Assembly (NCBI RefSeq): GCF_003415655.1
Contig: NZ_QRHC01000001.1
Coordinates: forward strand, 1 to 64,000
Direction: 5' to 3'
Length of the DNA stretch: 64,000 nucleotides
Source: Vibrio maerlii
Lineage (GTDB): Bacteria; Pseudomonadota; Gammaproteobacteria; Enterobacterales; Vibrionaceae
Every line of letters starts with the position of its first letter. Within the stretch, counting starts at the first letter, position 1. Under the pieces are notes generated by a model, which worked only from the letters and a program-made list of their open reading frames with translations, was not told the DNA's origin and did not search any database. Positions 45,453 to 54,476 of this stretch are shown piece by piece. The position numbers were made by a program, and so were the translations under genes.

Positions 45453-46949
45453 ATGAAGCAACTATCCAAGCCTACATCAATCAAACTCATTAGCCTTCTT
45501 ATTGCTGGCGTACTGTCGGGCTGCTCTGTCGGCCCTGACTATAAAGCGCCTGAAGTTTCAATGTCTGACAGTTACCTATATCAACAAGAGGTAACAGTGA
45601 CAGAAGAGCTTCAAAACCATTGGTGGACTCAGTTTGAAGATGAAACGCTCAATCAACTGGTTAAGGATGTTCAACAGCAGAACATCCCTCTGCAACTGGC
45701 TTCCGAGCGTATTAAGATGGCCAATTCCTATAAGAGCGTGGTTGAATCTTTCAAAGTGCCAACCGTAAGCGTGGGCGGTGGTTACTACAACTACCAACTA
45801 AGTGAGAACGACTCCTTGCTGGGTCCTGCTTTCGCTGCATCGGACGCCCTTCAGCCAGCAACCGGTATGACACTACTTGAACCACAACACGATGGTGGCT
45901 TCTTAGGGGCAACCATCGCATGGGAAGCGGATTTGTTCGGTCGTATTGACCGCCAATCTAACGCAGCCAAGATTCGTCTGGAACAAGCTGAAATCTATCG
46001 TGAAGGGTTAACCACACTCATCACTGCAGACTTGATTCATAACTACCTGCAATATCGTGGCGCCTATGAGCGTATGGAAATCGCGCAAGCTAATATCGAA
46101 GACCAAAAACACACCCTCGAACTGGTGAAAAAAGTAGTGAGAAGTGGTTATGGTTCTGAGCTAGACCTTGCTCAAGCTCAAGCGATGTTGGCAGCGACAG
46201 AGTCGATCATCCCGCAGCTGGAGATTGCTCAACAAGTTCACAAACAACGCATTGCGGTTTTGTTAGGTGAGCCTCTTACGAAAATTGATATTCGCTTAGC
46301 AAATGGTCAAGCCCTACCAAGTCTAGATGCGATGGTACCTGTTGGTCTTCCTTCTGATTTATTAGAACGTCGACCAGATATTCGCATTGCAGAGCGCGAA
46401 ATGGCCGCAATTAATGAAGAGCTTGCAGCCAGCGTTGCTAACCGCTATCCGAAATTCTTCTTGACCGGTACACCGGGTGTCAGCGCAGGTAGCTTTGATG
46501 ACTTGTTCAGCAGTGGTTCCTTTGGTTGGGCAGCAGCTGCAGGCATTAGTTGGAACGTATTTGATGGAGGTCGAGGTGAAGCTTTAGTTGAAATGAATGA
46601 AGCGCGTTTTAAAGCCTCAGCGCTAGGCTACCAGCATGTAGTGGATTCTGCCTTTGTTGAAGTTGACTCTATGCTGTTCACCTATGGTCGCAGTAAGCAA
46701 AACCAACAGAAAATTGATAAAGCAACGGCTGCCGTTGATAAAGCAGTCACCAAAGCGAAATCTTTGTATAAAGCAGGGTTGGTTGACCACTTAGCGGTGC
46801 TAGATGCTCAGCGCCAACAAAAGGTGATGCAAGACCAACAAGTCGCAGCAAAACTACAAACCGCGCAAGTCACCGTGGGTTTATACAAAGCGCTAGGTGG
46901 GGACTGGTCAACGGCTGACAGCAACCAAGCTGTTGATGCAAACCTTTAA
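45453..46949 (+). CDS. RND efflux outer-membrane channel (NodT/OprM type)
   Basis: A 498-residue outer-membrane factor. Lipobox GVLSGCSVGPDY, then two repeated OEP domains with alpha-helical barrel segments; the motif WEADLFGRIDRQSNAAK and the C-terminal half WNVFDGGRGEALVEMNEARFKA are family signatures. 4 bases after the pump gene, so one operon makes a full tripartite system. Confidence 0.93.
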   Translation: MKQLSKPTSIKLISLLIAGVLSGCSVGPDYKAPEVSMSDSYLYQQEVTVTEELQNHWWTQFEDETLNQLVKDVQQQNIPLQLASERIKMANSYKSVVESFKVPTVSVGGGYYNYQLSENDSLLGPAFAASDALQPATGMTLLEPQHDGGFLGATIAWEADLFGRIDRQSNAAKIRLEQAEIYREGLTTLITADLIHNYLQYRGAYERMEIAQANIEDQKHTLELVKKVVRSGYGSELDLAQAQAMLAATESIIPQLEIAQQVHKQRIAVLLGEPLTKIDIRLANGQALPSLDAMVPVGLPSDLLERRPDIRIAEREMAAINEELAASVANRYPKFFLTGTPGVSAGSFDDLFSSGSFGWAAAAGISWNVFDGGRGEALVEMNEARFKASALGYQHVVDSAFVEVDSMLFTYGRSKQNQQKIDKATAAVDKAVTKAKSLYKAGLVDHLAVLDAQRQQKVMQDQQVAAKLQTAQVTVGLYKALGGDWSTADSNQAVDANL

Positions 46950-46973
46950 CTCCAACTAAAAACAATATTAAGC

Positions 46974-47004
46974 GTCAGTAAATGAACAGTGTTCATTTGC
47001 TGAC
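46974..47004 (+). terminator. Terminator after the efflux operon
   Basis: A 14-base-pair stem GTCAGTAAATGAAC / GTTCATTTGCTGAC (one G-T pair) with a 3-base loop, followed by ACTTTCC. The U-run is weak. Confidence 0.7.
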
Positions 47005-47075
47005 ACTTTCCTGACAGAAACCTTACATTACCAGATATAATCAACCAGGTTCACATTCACTTACAGGCTGCTATA

Positions 47076-47747
47076 ATGAAAAGCTCTACAAATATAAATT
47101 ATGGATTAGAAAAATTTATGGATGAATTTTCATTTTCCGACTCAGCTTCGAAAATCATTCTTAAGCGTTGCCAAACTGCGCTCATCTTCATAGCAATCAG
47201 CATTTTAGTGAATGCTGCTATACGTCTAGATTACGTACTTTTAGGGAACAATCTAGGTGAAATATCCATCACTGAAACGCTTGAGCAATTCTCACTTCTT
47301 GTTAGCGCTTTTGCCTTCTTCTTACTGAGCAAACACCGCTCTGATACAAAACATGCTGCGACTCTTATAGCGAGTTTTTTCCTGGTTATGTTCATCCGTG
47401 AACTCGACTTCTTGTTTGATATGATCGCGCACGGATCATGGGTTTACCCTGCCCTAGCCATCACGTTTGCCGCGCTCGCGTATGCCGCAAAGGACATTCG
47501 TGGAACAATCAATCAACTGGCTGAAATTCTGCGTTCACCTTATATGAACATATTGATCATTGGCTTGATGCTACTTTTGGTTTACTCACGCCTATTTGGT
47601 ATGGGTAATTTTTGGAAAGGTGTGATGAGCGAACACTATGTGCGTGATGTGAAAAACATTGCGGAAGAAGGCACAGAGCTACTCGCTTACTTGATCATTT
47701 CATTTGGGTCTATTCGAACCTACCTGAGCTTAACTCGCTCAAAATAA
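47076..47747 (+). CDS. Six-helix membrane protein of unknown function
   Basis: A 223-residue inner-membrane protein. About six hydrophobic helices (near 31-52, 68-86, 93-113, 122-140, 153-173 and 195-215). Charged residues within membrane-proximal segments (FIRELDFLFDM, EEGTELLAYL) may mark a functional site. I do not recognise the family. Monocistronic between two hairpins. The start at 47076 has no strong ribosome-binding sequence. Confidence 0.7.
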   Translation: MKSSTNINYGLEKFMDEFSFSDSASKIILKRCQTALIFIAISILVNAAIRLDYVLLGNNLGEISITETLEQFSLLVSAFAFFLLSKHRSDTKHAATLIASFFLVMFIRELDFLFDMIAHGSWVYPALAITFAALAYAAKDIRGTINQLAEILRSPYMNILIIGLMLLLVYSRLFGMGNFWKGVMSEHYVRDVKNIAEEGTELLAYLIISFGSIRTYLSLTRSK

Positions 47748-47760
47748 CCCAGAATGACTC

Positions 47761-47786
47761 ATCGCCCAATTAATTGATTGGGCGAT
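47761..47786 (+). terminator. Terminator after the membrane-protein gene
   Basis: Stem ATCGCCCAAT / ATTGGGCGAT with a 6-base loop, then CTTCCCTGTT. Confidence 0.7.
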
Positions 47787-47841
47787 CTTCCCTGTTATAA
47801 ATGGTAGAATTTTTACTAAATGAAATTGACAGCTGTTCACC

Positions 47842-49557
47842 ATGCAAACCCTGACAGAACTCTTTACACCCTTCCAAGCCGATATATCTAACATTACGTT
47901 ACCAGAACGCTTTACCTTTCCGTTCTACTATCAACCACACCCTTTGAGCGTGCTAGCTTCAGAACAGCTACAAGAGCACTTGGCCTCTCAAACAAAATGG
48001 CAGCACAACTTCGGCCTTAATGGCGAGCTGAGTGTAGATACGGAAGAAAACGGAACAGGAAAAATGTTCGGTGTATTGGTGGTAAAGAACACTCAGGGTC
48101 AGTTAGGGTTCTTGTCGGCCTTTTCAGGAAAGATTGCAGACCAAAACCTGCTCCCGCACTTTGTGCCTCCTGTCTTTGATATGTTGACTAACGATGGCTT
48201 CTTCAAAAGTGACCTATCGGCTATCACTGAAATCAACTCTCAAGTTGATGCCCTTAAACAAAATCCAAAATTTGAACAGTTGAAACAACAGCTCATTAAG
48301 GCAGAACAGTCACAAGCTGATGAAATCTCTCAGCTACAAGCTGCAATGGTCATCACGCGTGCGGAAAGAAAGAAAAAGCGTTCGCTGGCTGCTGTTCAAC
48401 AAACGAATGCCCAGCTAAATGACGAAGCTTTCCAGGCTCTCGTCGATGAATTGGGGAGGCAGAGTGTTGCAGAAAAAAACCAACTCAAGTATCTCAAGCT
48501 AGATTGGGCTAACAAAGTGCAAACAATCAGAGCCGAGTTTGAAGCTTTGCAAACAGAGCTAAAAACATTGCAATCAAAACGTGCCGCACTGTCTAACGCT
48601 CTGCAGCATAAACTGTTCGAGCAGTACCAATTTCTGAATATCGAAGGAAAAACTCAATCCCTTAACGATATTTTTGCTCAAGAAAAGAACCCTGTGCCGC
48701 CAGCAGGTTCAGGGGAATGTGCAGCCCCTAAATTACTCCAGTATGCGTTTGCCCATAACCTCAAACCGATATGCATGGCAGAGTTTTGGTGGGGAGTGTC
48801 GCCTAAATCTGAGGTTCGACAGCATAAAAAGTACTACCCATCCTGCCAGAGTAAATGCCAACCCATTCTGGGACACATGCTTACAGGTATGGAACTCGAT
48901 GATAACCCATTGTTAGAGAACCCTGCCGAGGGCAAAGATATTGAAGTGGTTTATCAAGATGAAGCGATCGTAGTAATCAACAAGCCAGAAGAATTTTTGT
49001 CAGTACCTGGTCGATTCATCAAAGACTCTGCATACACTCGTGTACAAGAGATGTTTCCCAATGTAGAAGGCCCGTTTGTTTTACACCGACTCGATATGTC
49101 TACATCAGGTCTACTTGTGTTTGCTTTGACCAAGCGTGCAAACAAAAGTCTGCAAAAACAATTCATTACTCGACATGTTGAAAAACGATACGTTGCATTG
49201 CTATCAGGCGCACTTTCCGATGAACAAGGTGATATTCAGCTTCCATTACGTGGTGATTTAGAAGACCGACCTCGTCAGATGGTTTGTTTCGAGCATGGTA
49301 AACCTGCCGATACACACTGGGAACGCCTATCAATAAATGCACAAGGTCAGTCCAAGGTTTACCTCTACCCGAGAACCGGTCGAACACACCAATTGAGAGT
49401 ACATTGCGCACATCAACACGGTCTAAATATGGCCATAGTTGGTGACGACCTGTATGGAATCAAAGCTAATCGTCTCCACTTACATGCTGAGTCGCTATCG
49501 TTTGATCACCCTTATTCTAAAGAGCGAATGCACTTCCAAGTTAAAGAGAACTTCTAA
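47842..49557 (+). CDS. RluA-family RNA pseudouridine synthase with long N-terminal extension
   Basis: A 571-residue protein. The C-terminal ~220 residues are an RluA-type catalytic domain: FVLHRLDMSTSGLLVFALTK with the catalytic Asp, VEKRYVALLSG and RTGRTHQLRVHCAHQ. The N-terminal ~350 residues include a charged coiled coil (about 130-260) and a Cys-bearing block with GECAAPKLLQYA, KPICMAEFWWG and YYPSCQSKCQPIL that could bind zinc. Long versions occur in vibrios and relatives. Target RNA not known; the RluA catalytic core suggests rRNA or tRNA U sites. Confidence 0.88.
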   Translation: MQTLTELFTPFQADISNITLPERFTFPFYYQPHPLSVLASEQLQEHLASQTKWQHNFGLNGELSVDTEENGTGKMFGVLVVKNTQGQLGFLSAFSGKIADQNLLPHFVPPVFDMLTNDGFFKSDLSAITEINSQVDALKQNPKFEQLKQQLIKAEQSQADEISQLQAAMVITRAERKKKRSLAAVQQTNAQLNDEAFQALVDELGRQSVAEKNQLKYLKLDWANKVQTIRAEFEALQTELKTLQSKRAALSNALQHKLFEQYQFLNIEGKTQSLNDIFAQEKNPVPPAGSGECAAPKLLQYAFAHNLKPICMAEFWWGVSPKSEVRQHKKYYPSCQSKCQPILGHMLTGMELDDNPLLENPAEGKDIEVVYQDEAIVVINKPEEFLSVPGRFIKDSAYTRVQEMFPNVEGPFVLHRLDMSTSGLLVFALTKRANKSLQKQFITRHVEKRYVALLSGALSDEQGDIQLPLRGDLEDRPRQMVCFEHGKPADTHWERLSINAQGQSKVYLYPRTGRTHQLRVHCAHQHGLNMAIVGDDLYGIKANRLHLHAESLSFDHPYSKERMHFQVKENF

Positions 49558-49608
49558 GATCACATTGAGTTTAAAAATATGATCCATTAGCATCTATATC
49601 AATTACCT

Positions 49609-50646
49609 ATGAGCAAGACGAAAAACATAATGAGCAATGAAGAATTAAAACACTCAACAACGATTCTTAAGAAAGTGGTGCCACTGATGATGCAACACAA
49701 AATTGCCACTACTCCGTCTAATTATGCTCTCTGGTACACCTATGTGGATCAATCAAATCCCGATTTGACCACTTCTATGGATAAGGTAGTTCAAGAGCAC
49801 GGTACTTGCCCTCCAAGTGCTAACCAAGCCTTGTACAAAGAGTATGTTGCTGGTCCCCAAGAAGCGAACATCAGTGACCTTAAACAGAGCTTGGAAATCA
49901 TGGCAACTGAGCTGTCCAGTTCAATGAACGATACGCTCACGGACAGTACTTCGTTTTCAAACATGATCGACAAAAACTTCTCTGATCTAGAACGAGTAGA
50001 AGACGAAGGCTTGTCAATGGAGGAGGTGATGGGCTTGGTGCGTAATCTGATAAAAGAATCCAAGTCGATCAGAAATTCAGCAAGCTTCTTTAACAATCAG
50101 CTGACCAATGCGACAAGCGAGATTAATCGATTAAAGCAACAGCTTGCTGAAGTGCAGAAAGACGCGCTCTTTGATGGTCTCTCTAACCTCTATAACCGCC
50201 GGGCATTTGACAACGACATGGAAGCTCTAATGAAGTCTGGGCAAAAGTTTAGCCTTGTTATTTTAGACCTCGACCACTTTAAGTCGCTCAATGACCAATA
50301 TGGGCATTTACTTGGCGATGCGGTAATTCGTGCTGTTGCTAAGCGCTTACAAAATAACTGTCGTGAAGGTATTAGCGCTTACCGATATGGTGGTGAAGAG
50401 TTTGCGTTGGTGATTCCAAACAAAGGTTTGCGCGTTTCTCGACAATTTGCGGAAGCTACACGACGTTCGATCGAAAAACTCATTGTCAAAGACAAACGAA
50501 GCGGAAATAGCGTCTCATCGATCACGGCTTCGTTTGGCGTAGCCGAAGTACAACCAAACGAGACATTTACTTCCCTACTTAGTCGCGCGGATAAGTTACT
50601 GTATGAAGCTAAACAACTAGGACGCAACCGTGTGATGCCTCTCTAA
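49609..50646 (+). CDS. Diguanylate cyclase (GGDEF)
   Basis: A 345-residue protein with a ~170-residue N-terminal region of unknown sensory type, a short coiled coil (about 155-185) and a GGDEF domain (about 186-345). The active site is RYGGEEF, and metal-binding VILDLDHFKSLND is intact, so it should make cyclic di-GMP. The inhibitory RxxD site is absent (REGI in that position), so product inhibition through the I-site is not expected. No signal peptide or membrane helix. Confidence 0.92.
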   Translation: MSKTKNIMSNEELKHSTTILKKVVPLMMQHKIATTPSNYALWYTYVDQSNPDLTTSMDKVVQEHGTCPPSANQALYKEYVAGPQEANISDLKQSLEIMATELSSSMNDTLTDSTSFSNMIDKNFSDLERVEDEGLSMEEVMGLVRNLIKESKSIRNSASFFNNQLTNATSEINRLKQQLAEVQKDALFDGLSNLYNRRAFDNDMEALMKSGQKFSLVILDLDHFKSLNDQYGHLLGDAVIRAVAKRLQNNCREGISAYRYGGEEFALVIPNKGLRVSRQFAEATRRSIEKLIVKDKRSGNSVSSITASFGVAEVQPNETFTSLLSRADKLLYEAKQLGRNRVMPL

Positions 50647-50822
50647 GGGAGGCTATGACCGTTATCTAGAGAACACAAACGACGAAATAACCCTGCTCTT
50701 TGTTTATAAGTACATCGTTCTAAGCTAATAAGACTACTTATTCTCTTATACCGTATGATAATATTACGGCGATTGTGAATATCACGTATCACATTTGTAA
50801 TTAACGGATTAAGAGTTTCAAC

Positions 50823-51926
50823 ATGTTCAGACCCCTTCTACTTGCTGCTTTAATCGCAACCCAAGCATCAGCGTCTGATGATCAGAACACGTCCGTACAT
50901 CGTGCTGCAGATAATATTCCTGATAATACGTTTAAGGTTGTAGCTATCCCATTTTACGACCCAAGCGTGAGTGCAGGTGTCTCTGTTGTCCCTATTTATG
51001 CATTCCATGCGGGTGAAAATACCAAAAGTGCTTCCACTATTTCGGCGACTCTCACCTATACAGAAAATGAAAGTTATTACTTCACTGGGAATACAGACCT
51101 ACTCCTCAACAACGATAAACTTCGTTTCGTGTCTGAGTTTGGCTTTCGGCACACAAACCTCACGTTAACCGACGTATTAGATATCACTGGCGAATTAGAT
51201 ATCACTGAAGAGACCTACTATGTGATCGCTGATGTCTACAATCAGATCATTCCTAACCTCTATGCTGGTTTGGGAGTGAACTACGAAAGCACTCGCTTCC
51301 TCAATGATTTTACCGATAATGACTTCAAACCCGACTTGGGTTTAAGGCTGTCTCTGTTATGGGATACAAGAGACCACTATTACGTCCCATCATCTGGCTT
51401 TGCTTGGAAAATCACTTACGAAGACCATAGTAGCTGGCTAGGCAACGAAGAGGATGCTTCATACTCTTCAATATCAGCAGATTATCGACACTTCCACAGC
51501 CTCAATGCCTCAGATAATCATGTCGTCGCGTTGAAAGTAGTCGGTCGCTACCTGTTAGATAAAGAAACAGCACCCAAAAGTGCGCTAACAACTTATGGTC
51601 GTCAAGGAAAAGAGACTCAAAGAGGATTTGAGGTAGGCAACTATATAGGCGCTCATTTAGTCAACTCAGAGATTGAATATCGATACCGTATCAATAATTC
51701 TGGGTATGAGTGGCTTGATAAGGTTTCTACAGTAGGATTCGCAGGAGTTGGTAAGGTTTTTGATGGACCAATTGGCAGTTTTAGCGAAGCGGAAACACTC
51801 TCTATGGTTGGTGTTGGCCTTCGCTACGCTATTATACCAAAGGAACGTATTAACGTTCGTATGGACATAACCTACAGCAGCGATAACGAGGTCTTGGCGT
51901 ACTTTAGCCTCGGTGAGAGTATTTAA
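50823..51926 (+). CDS. Omp85-type outer-membrane barrel without POTRA domains
   Basis: A 367-residue protein with a short signal peptide (MFRPLLLAALIATQASA). About 16 beta strands, and the Omp85 loop-6 motif TQRGFEVGNYIG. It resembles the membrane half of BamA/TamA (bacterial surface antigen family) but has no POTRA repeats before the barrel. Function unknown; single-gene transcript. Confidence 0.82.
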   Translation: MFRPLLLAALIATQASASDDQNTSVHRAADNIPDNTFKVVAIPFYDPSVSAGVSVVPIYAFHAGENTKSASTISATLTYTENESYYFTGNTDLLLNNDKLRFVSEFGFRHTNLTLTDVLDITGELDITEETYYVIADVYNQIIPNLYAGLGVNYESTRFLNDFTDNDFKPDLGLRLSLLWDTRDHYYVPSSGFAWKITYEDHSSWLGNEEDASYSSISADYRHFHSLNASDNHVVALKVVGRYLLDKETAPKSALTTYGRQGKETQRGFEVGNYIGAHLVNSEIEYRYRINNSGYEWLDKVSTVGFAGVGKVFDGPIGSFSEAETLSMVGVGLRYAIIPKERINVRMDITYSSDNEVLAYFSLGESI

Positions 51927-51943
51927 CAGGTCTTCAAAAATAT

Positions 51944-51969
51944 GAAAGGCCAGCAAATGCTGACCTTTC
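51944..51969. terminator. Bidirectional terminator
   Basis: Stem GAAAGGCCAGCA / TGCTGACCTTTC with one mismatch and a 2-base loop, between the convergent barrel gene and the Cys-containing protein gene. Confidence 0.75.
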
Positions 51970-51987
51970 ACTCTTACGAATTCTCTT

Positions 51988-52560
51988 TTACTTTACTTCG
52001 TAACAGCAATCTAGCTGGTAGTCCTCTCCATTCTTAGCAGTAAACTCCTTATCACCAGAGCACGCTCTTGGCTTACCCTTTTCATCCCCTTGAACCAGGC
52101 TGATCCAGTGTCTGATTGCAGGCATGGCGCCTTGCATATCACCAAAAGTGGTGCAGGTTTCCATTTCGATATCGCTAATCTCAACATGCTTGGGTTTTCC
52201 TGTTCCCTTACATCGAGCAAACATCACGTCCATGTGAGTGCCGCTTTTATCTCGGAATAGAATTGAGTCAGGTGAGCATTTGTGCCCAGTGTACGCTACA
52301 AATTGACCAGGGTTCCTTAGACCGCTGTGCGTGCCATCAGCAAAGTATGCTTGTACGTGACGGTAATCGATCTCATAACTCGTTACTTCACCGTGTGAAC
52401 CGTTCTCAAGCGGAAACAATTGATCGAGCATTTGCTTTGCTTTCGTCTGTTTCTCCGTTTGTTGCTGTGCGTTGATTGACTCGACTGCGAAGACTGCTTG
52501 AGCAATAAATGCAGATTTATCATTTTGATTCTTTGTGTGATCCATTGTCAGCATATTCAT
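51988..52560 (-). CDS. Unknown cytoplasmic protein with conserved-looking cysteines
   Basis: A 190-residue protein not recognised. Six Cys (TGHKCSP, ARCKG, METCTT, RACSG, DCCYE) lie in the second half. No signal peptide. The region before it (residues 20-55) is Gln/Lys-rich and helical. Good ribosome-binding sequence GAGGGAAAG before the ATG at 52560. Divergent from the XRE regulator by about 157 bases, which could therefore control it. Confidence 0.6.
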   Translation of the reverse strand: MNMLTMDHTKNQNDKSAFIAQAVFAVESINAQQQTEKQTKAKQMLDQLFPLENGSHGEVTSYEIDYRHVQAYFADGTHSGLRNPGQFVAYTGHKCSPDSILFRDKSGTHMDVMFARCKGTGKPKHVEISDIEMETCTTFGDMQGAMPAIRHWISLVQGDEKGKPRACSGDKEFTAKNGEDYQLDCCYEVK

Positions 52561-52717
52561 AGTCTTTCCCTCATCACGAGCCTTAATTCAGTGTTAGAGC
52601 AAAAATTCCAAACGCTTGTTTAGTTTTCATTGGCATTTGTGATCTTGCTTACTATGTAGACTAGCGAAAAATTGACTACAATTTCACAACAAAAATTTTA
52701 CAATGTGAATTTTACAA

Positions 52718-54253
52718 ATGGCGCAGTCAAAAAGTTTAATCAGACAATCTCATTTTCTCGGTACAAAAATCCGTAATTTGAGAAAACGAAATCATCTTAC
52801 GATGGAAGATTTATCTGCTCGCTGCATGCGTGTAGACCGAGAATCTGCGCCATCTGTTTCCTATCTTTCCATGATAGAAAGAGGCAAGCGCGTTCCCAGC
52901 TCTGAGATGCTCAGCGTGATAGCACAGGTATTCCAAAAAGAACCAGCTTGGTTTCTTGATGATGAGCCTGAGCAGCAAGATATCACACCAACTAAGGGCA
53001 ATCGTGGTGGCATAAGCGGGATGGCACTTGAACCTAGCTTTCTTTTTTCAAACAATATCTTACAGATTGCTATCCCGGAAATGCTCTCCCAAGCAGGGAT
53101 CACCGGAAAGCAGTTTGCCCACTTGCTGATACGAGCACATCAAGAGAGTCTACAAAACCACTTCCCCGACTTAGAACGAGCAGCAGAGGATGTCGGGTTA
53201 AAGCGCCTAGGCATGGCGGTCGAAGATCTGATGGACATTGCTTCAGATATGGGGCTTTACATTAAATGGGTAAAGAGAACGCCAAAAGATGTGGTGGACG
53301 AGTTAGGGATAAGCGGTAAACAGTTAGTGACCTCCTTCTTTGAGCCACCAAACACCATCTATGTGAATGAGATTCTGCGTGATTACCCTACTCGATTAAA
53401 GTACGACCTGTCTGTTTATATTGGCCACTGTGTCTTACACAGTCGCGATGCTCTGAAAAATGTCCTCACCGTAGGTAACCCAAATAGCTGGTTAGAGAGC
53501 GGCGATACGCATTCGACCTCCGAGCTTAACTCACAAGATATTTTACATGCATGGCGAGACTTTGAATCCAGTTTTTTCGCGGGTGCACTGCTCTGCCCTA
53601 AAGTACCATATCGTCAATTGCTTGATCGCATGGGATATGAGATTGATGTTCATAAACGCGCCGGAGTTTCCCCGTCCGTTGCAATGCGCCGAATGACTGT
53701 GGTTTCCCCCTATCCACACTGGCACTATTTTGATGCTTATGGACCAGGTAAGCTTAAAGCAGTCTATCGAGGAAATGGTATTCCTCTACCCTGGGGAAAT
53801 ATGAGGAAGGTCAGCGATCCTTGCCAGCATTGGGCGGTGTTTAGACGTTTATCAGAGCCTCAAAATGGCAGCTCTGCTCAGATTTCTATTCTCAACGTGG
53901 GTGATGAACCGCGCATCTACTGCTGTGAATCGATCAATATGACAGACCCTGCTGGTAACAACCGAGTGCTTTGTGCAGGCATCGACCTAAACCCTGCAAT
54001 CGATGCTCAAGGCGGTGACTCACAATCTATCGCCCATGAACTTCAAGCGGCGTGTGTGACGGGAGGAGGCAGTGCCTCCATCAGCCAACCAATTAAGAAA
54101 GACTTAGTCACCATAGCGAAAATCCTCAATATAAACTGGATTGAGCGCGGTTTAGAAACCGATGCACGCTTGATTTGTTCAAGGGGTAACGTCTGTCCAA
54201 GACAACCTAGCTGTTATCAAAAAGATGAAGTTAGAACAAATTTTGAACTTTAA
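52718..54253 (+). CDS. XRE-family regulator with DUF3612 domain
   Basis: A 511-residue protein. N-terminal HTH (about 12-80: LGTKIRNLRKRNHLTMEDLSARC to SVSYLSMIERGKRVPSSEML). The rest is a DUF3612-type region resembling the short-chain-fatty-acid regulator group. The C-terminal CSRGNVCPRQPSCY is a Cys-rich motif like the metal- or acyl-CoA-sensing tail of that group. It lies 175 bases upstream of the DUF3541 gene, a pairing I recall from other vibrios. Ligand and targets unknown. Confidence 0.8.
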   Translation: MAQSKSLIRQSHFLGTKIRNLRKRNHLTMEDLSARCMRVDRESAPSVSYLSMIERGKRVPSSEMLSVIAQVFQKEPAWFLDDEPEQQDITPTKGNRGGISGMALEPSFLFSNNILQIAIPEMLSQAGITGKQFAHLLIRAHQESLQNHFPDLERAAEDVGLKRLGMAVEDLMDIASDMGLYIKWVKRTPKDVVDELGISGKQLVTSFFEPPNTIYVNEILRDYPTRLKYDLSVYIGHCVLHSRDALKNVLTVGNPNSWLESGDTHSTSELNSQDILHAWRDFESSFFAGALLCPKVPYRQLLDRMGYEIDVHKRAGVSPSVAMRRMTVVSPYPHWHYFDAYGPGKLKAVYRGNGIPLPWGNMRKVSDPCQHWAVFRRLSEPQNGSSAQISILNVGDEPRIYCCESINMTDPAGNNRVLCAGIDLNPAIDAQGGDSQSIAHELQAACVTGGGSASISQPIKKDLVTIAKILNINWIERGLETDARLICSRGNVCPRQPSCYQKDEVRTNFEL

Positions 54254-54392
54254 GACCAAGTCATGAGCAATTAAAACTAAATAGTTATAAAACAAAATTT
54301 AACTTTGACCTAAACCACATATAAAAATAGCTAATTGATATACATAAGAGTCATAGCAGATGCATCTTCATATAGGACGAAGGATGTTTCTT

Positions 54393-54431
54393 CACCTACT
54401 CTTAACGGTAGGCTCACATAATGAGTAGGTG
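54393..54431 (+). promoter_or_regulatory. Leader inverted repeat before the DUF3541 gene
   Basis: CACCTACTC (54393-54401) and GAGTAGGTG (54423-54431) are perfect complements, 21 bases apart, ending 45 bases before the preferred ATG. It may be an mRNA leader hairpin or a repressor site with separated halves. Confidence 0.5.
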
Positions 54432-54476
54432 TCACTGCTAATTTGTAATGACTCTTCTGAATGGAATTCAGCTTTT

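Noticed and set aside
54429..54476. GTG start for the DUF3541 gene
   Set aside because: It lies in the leader repeat and would bury the signal peptide.
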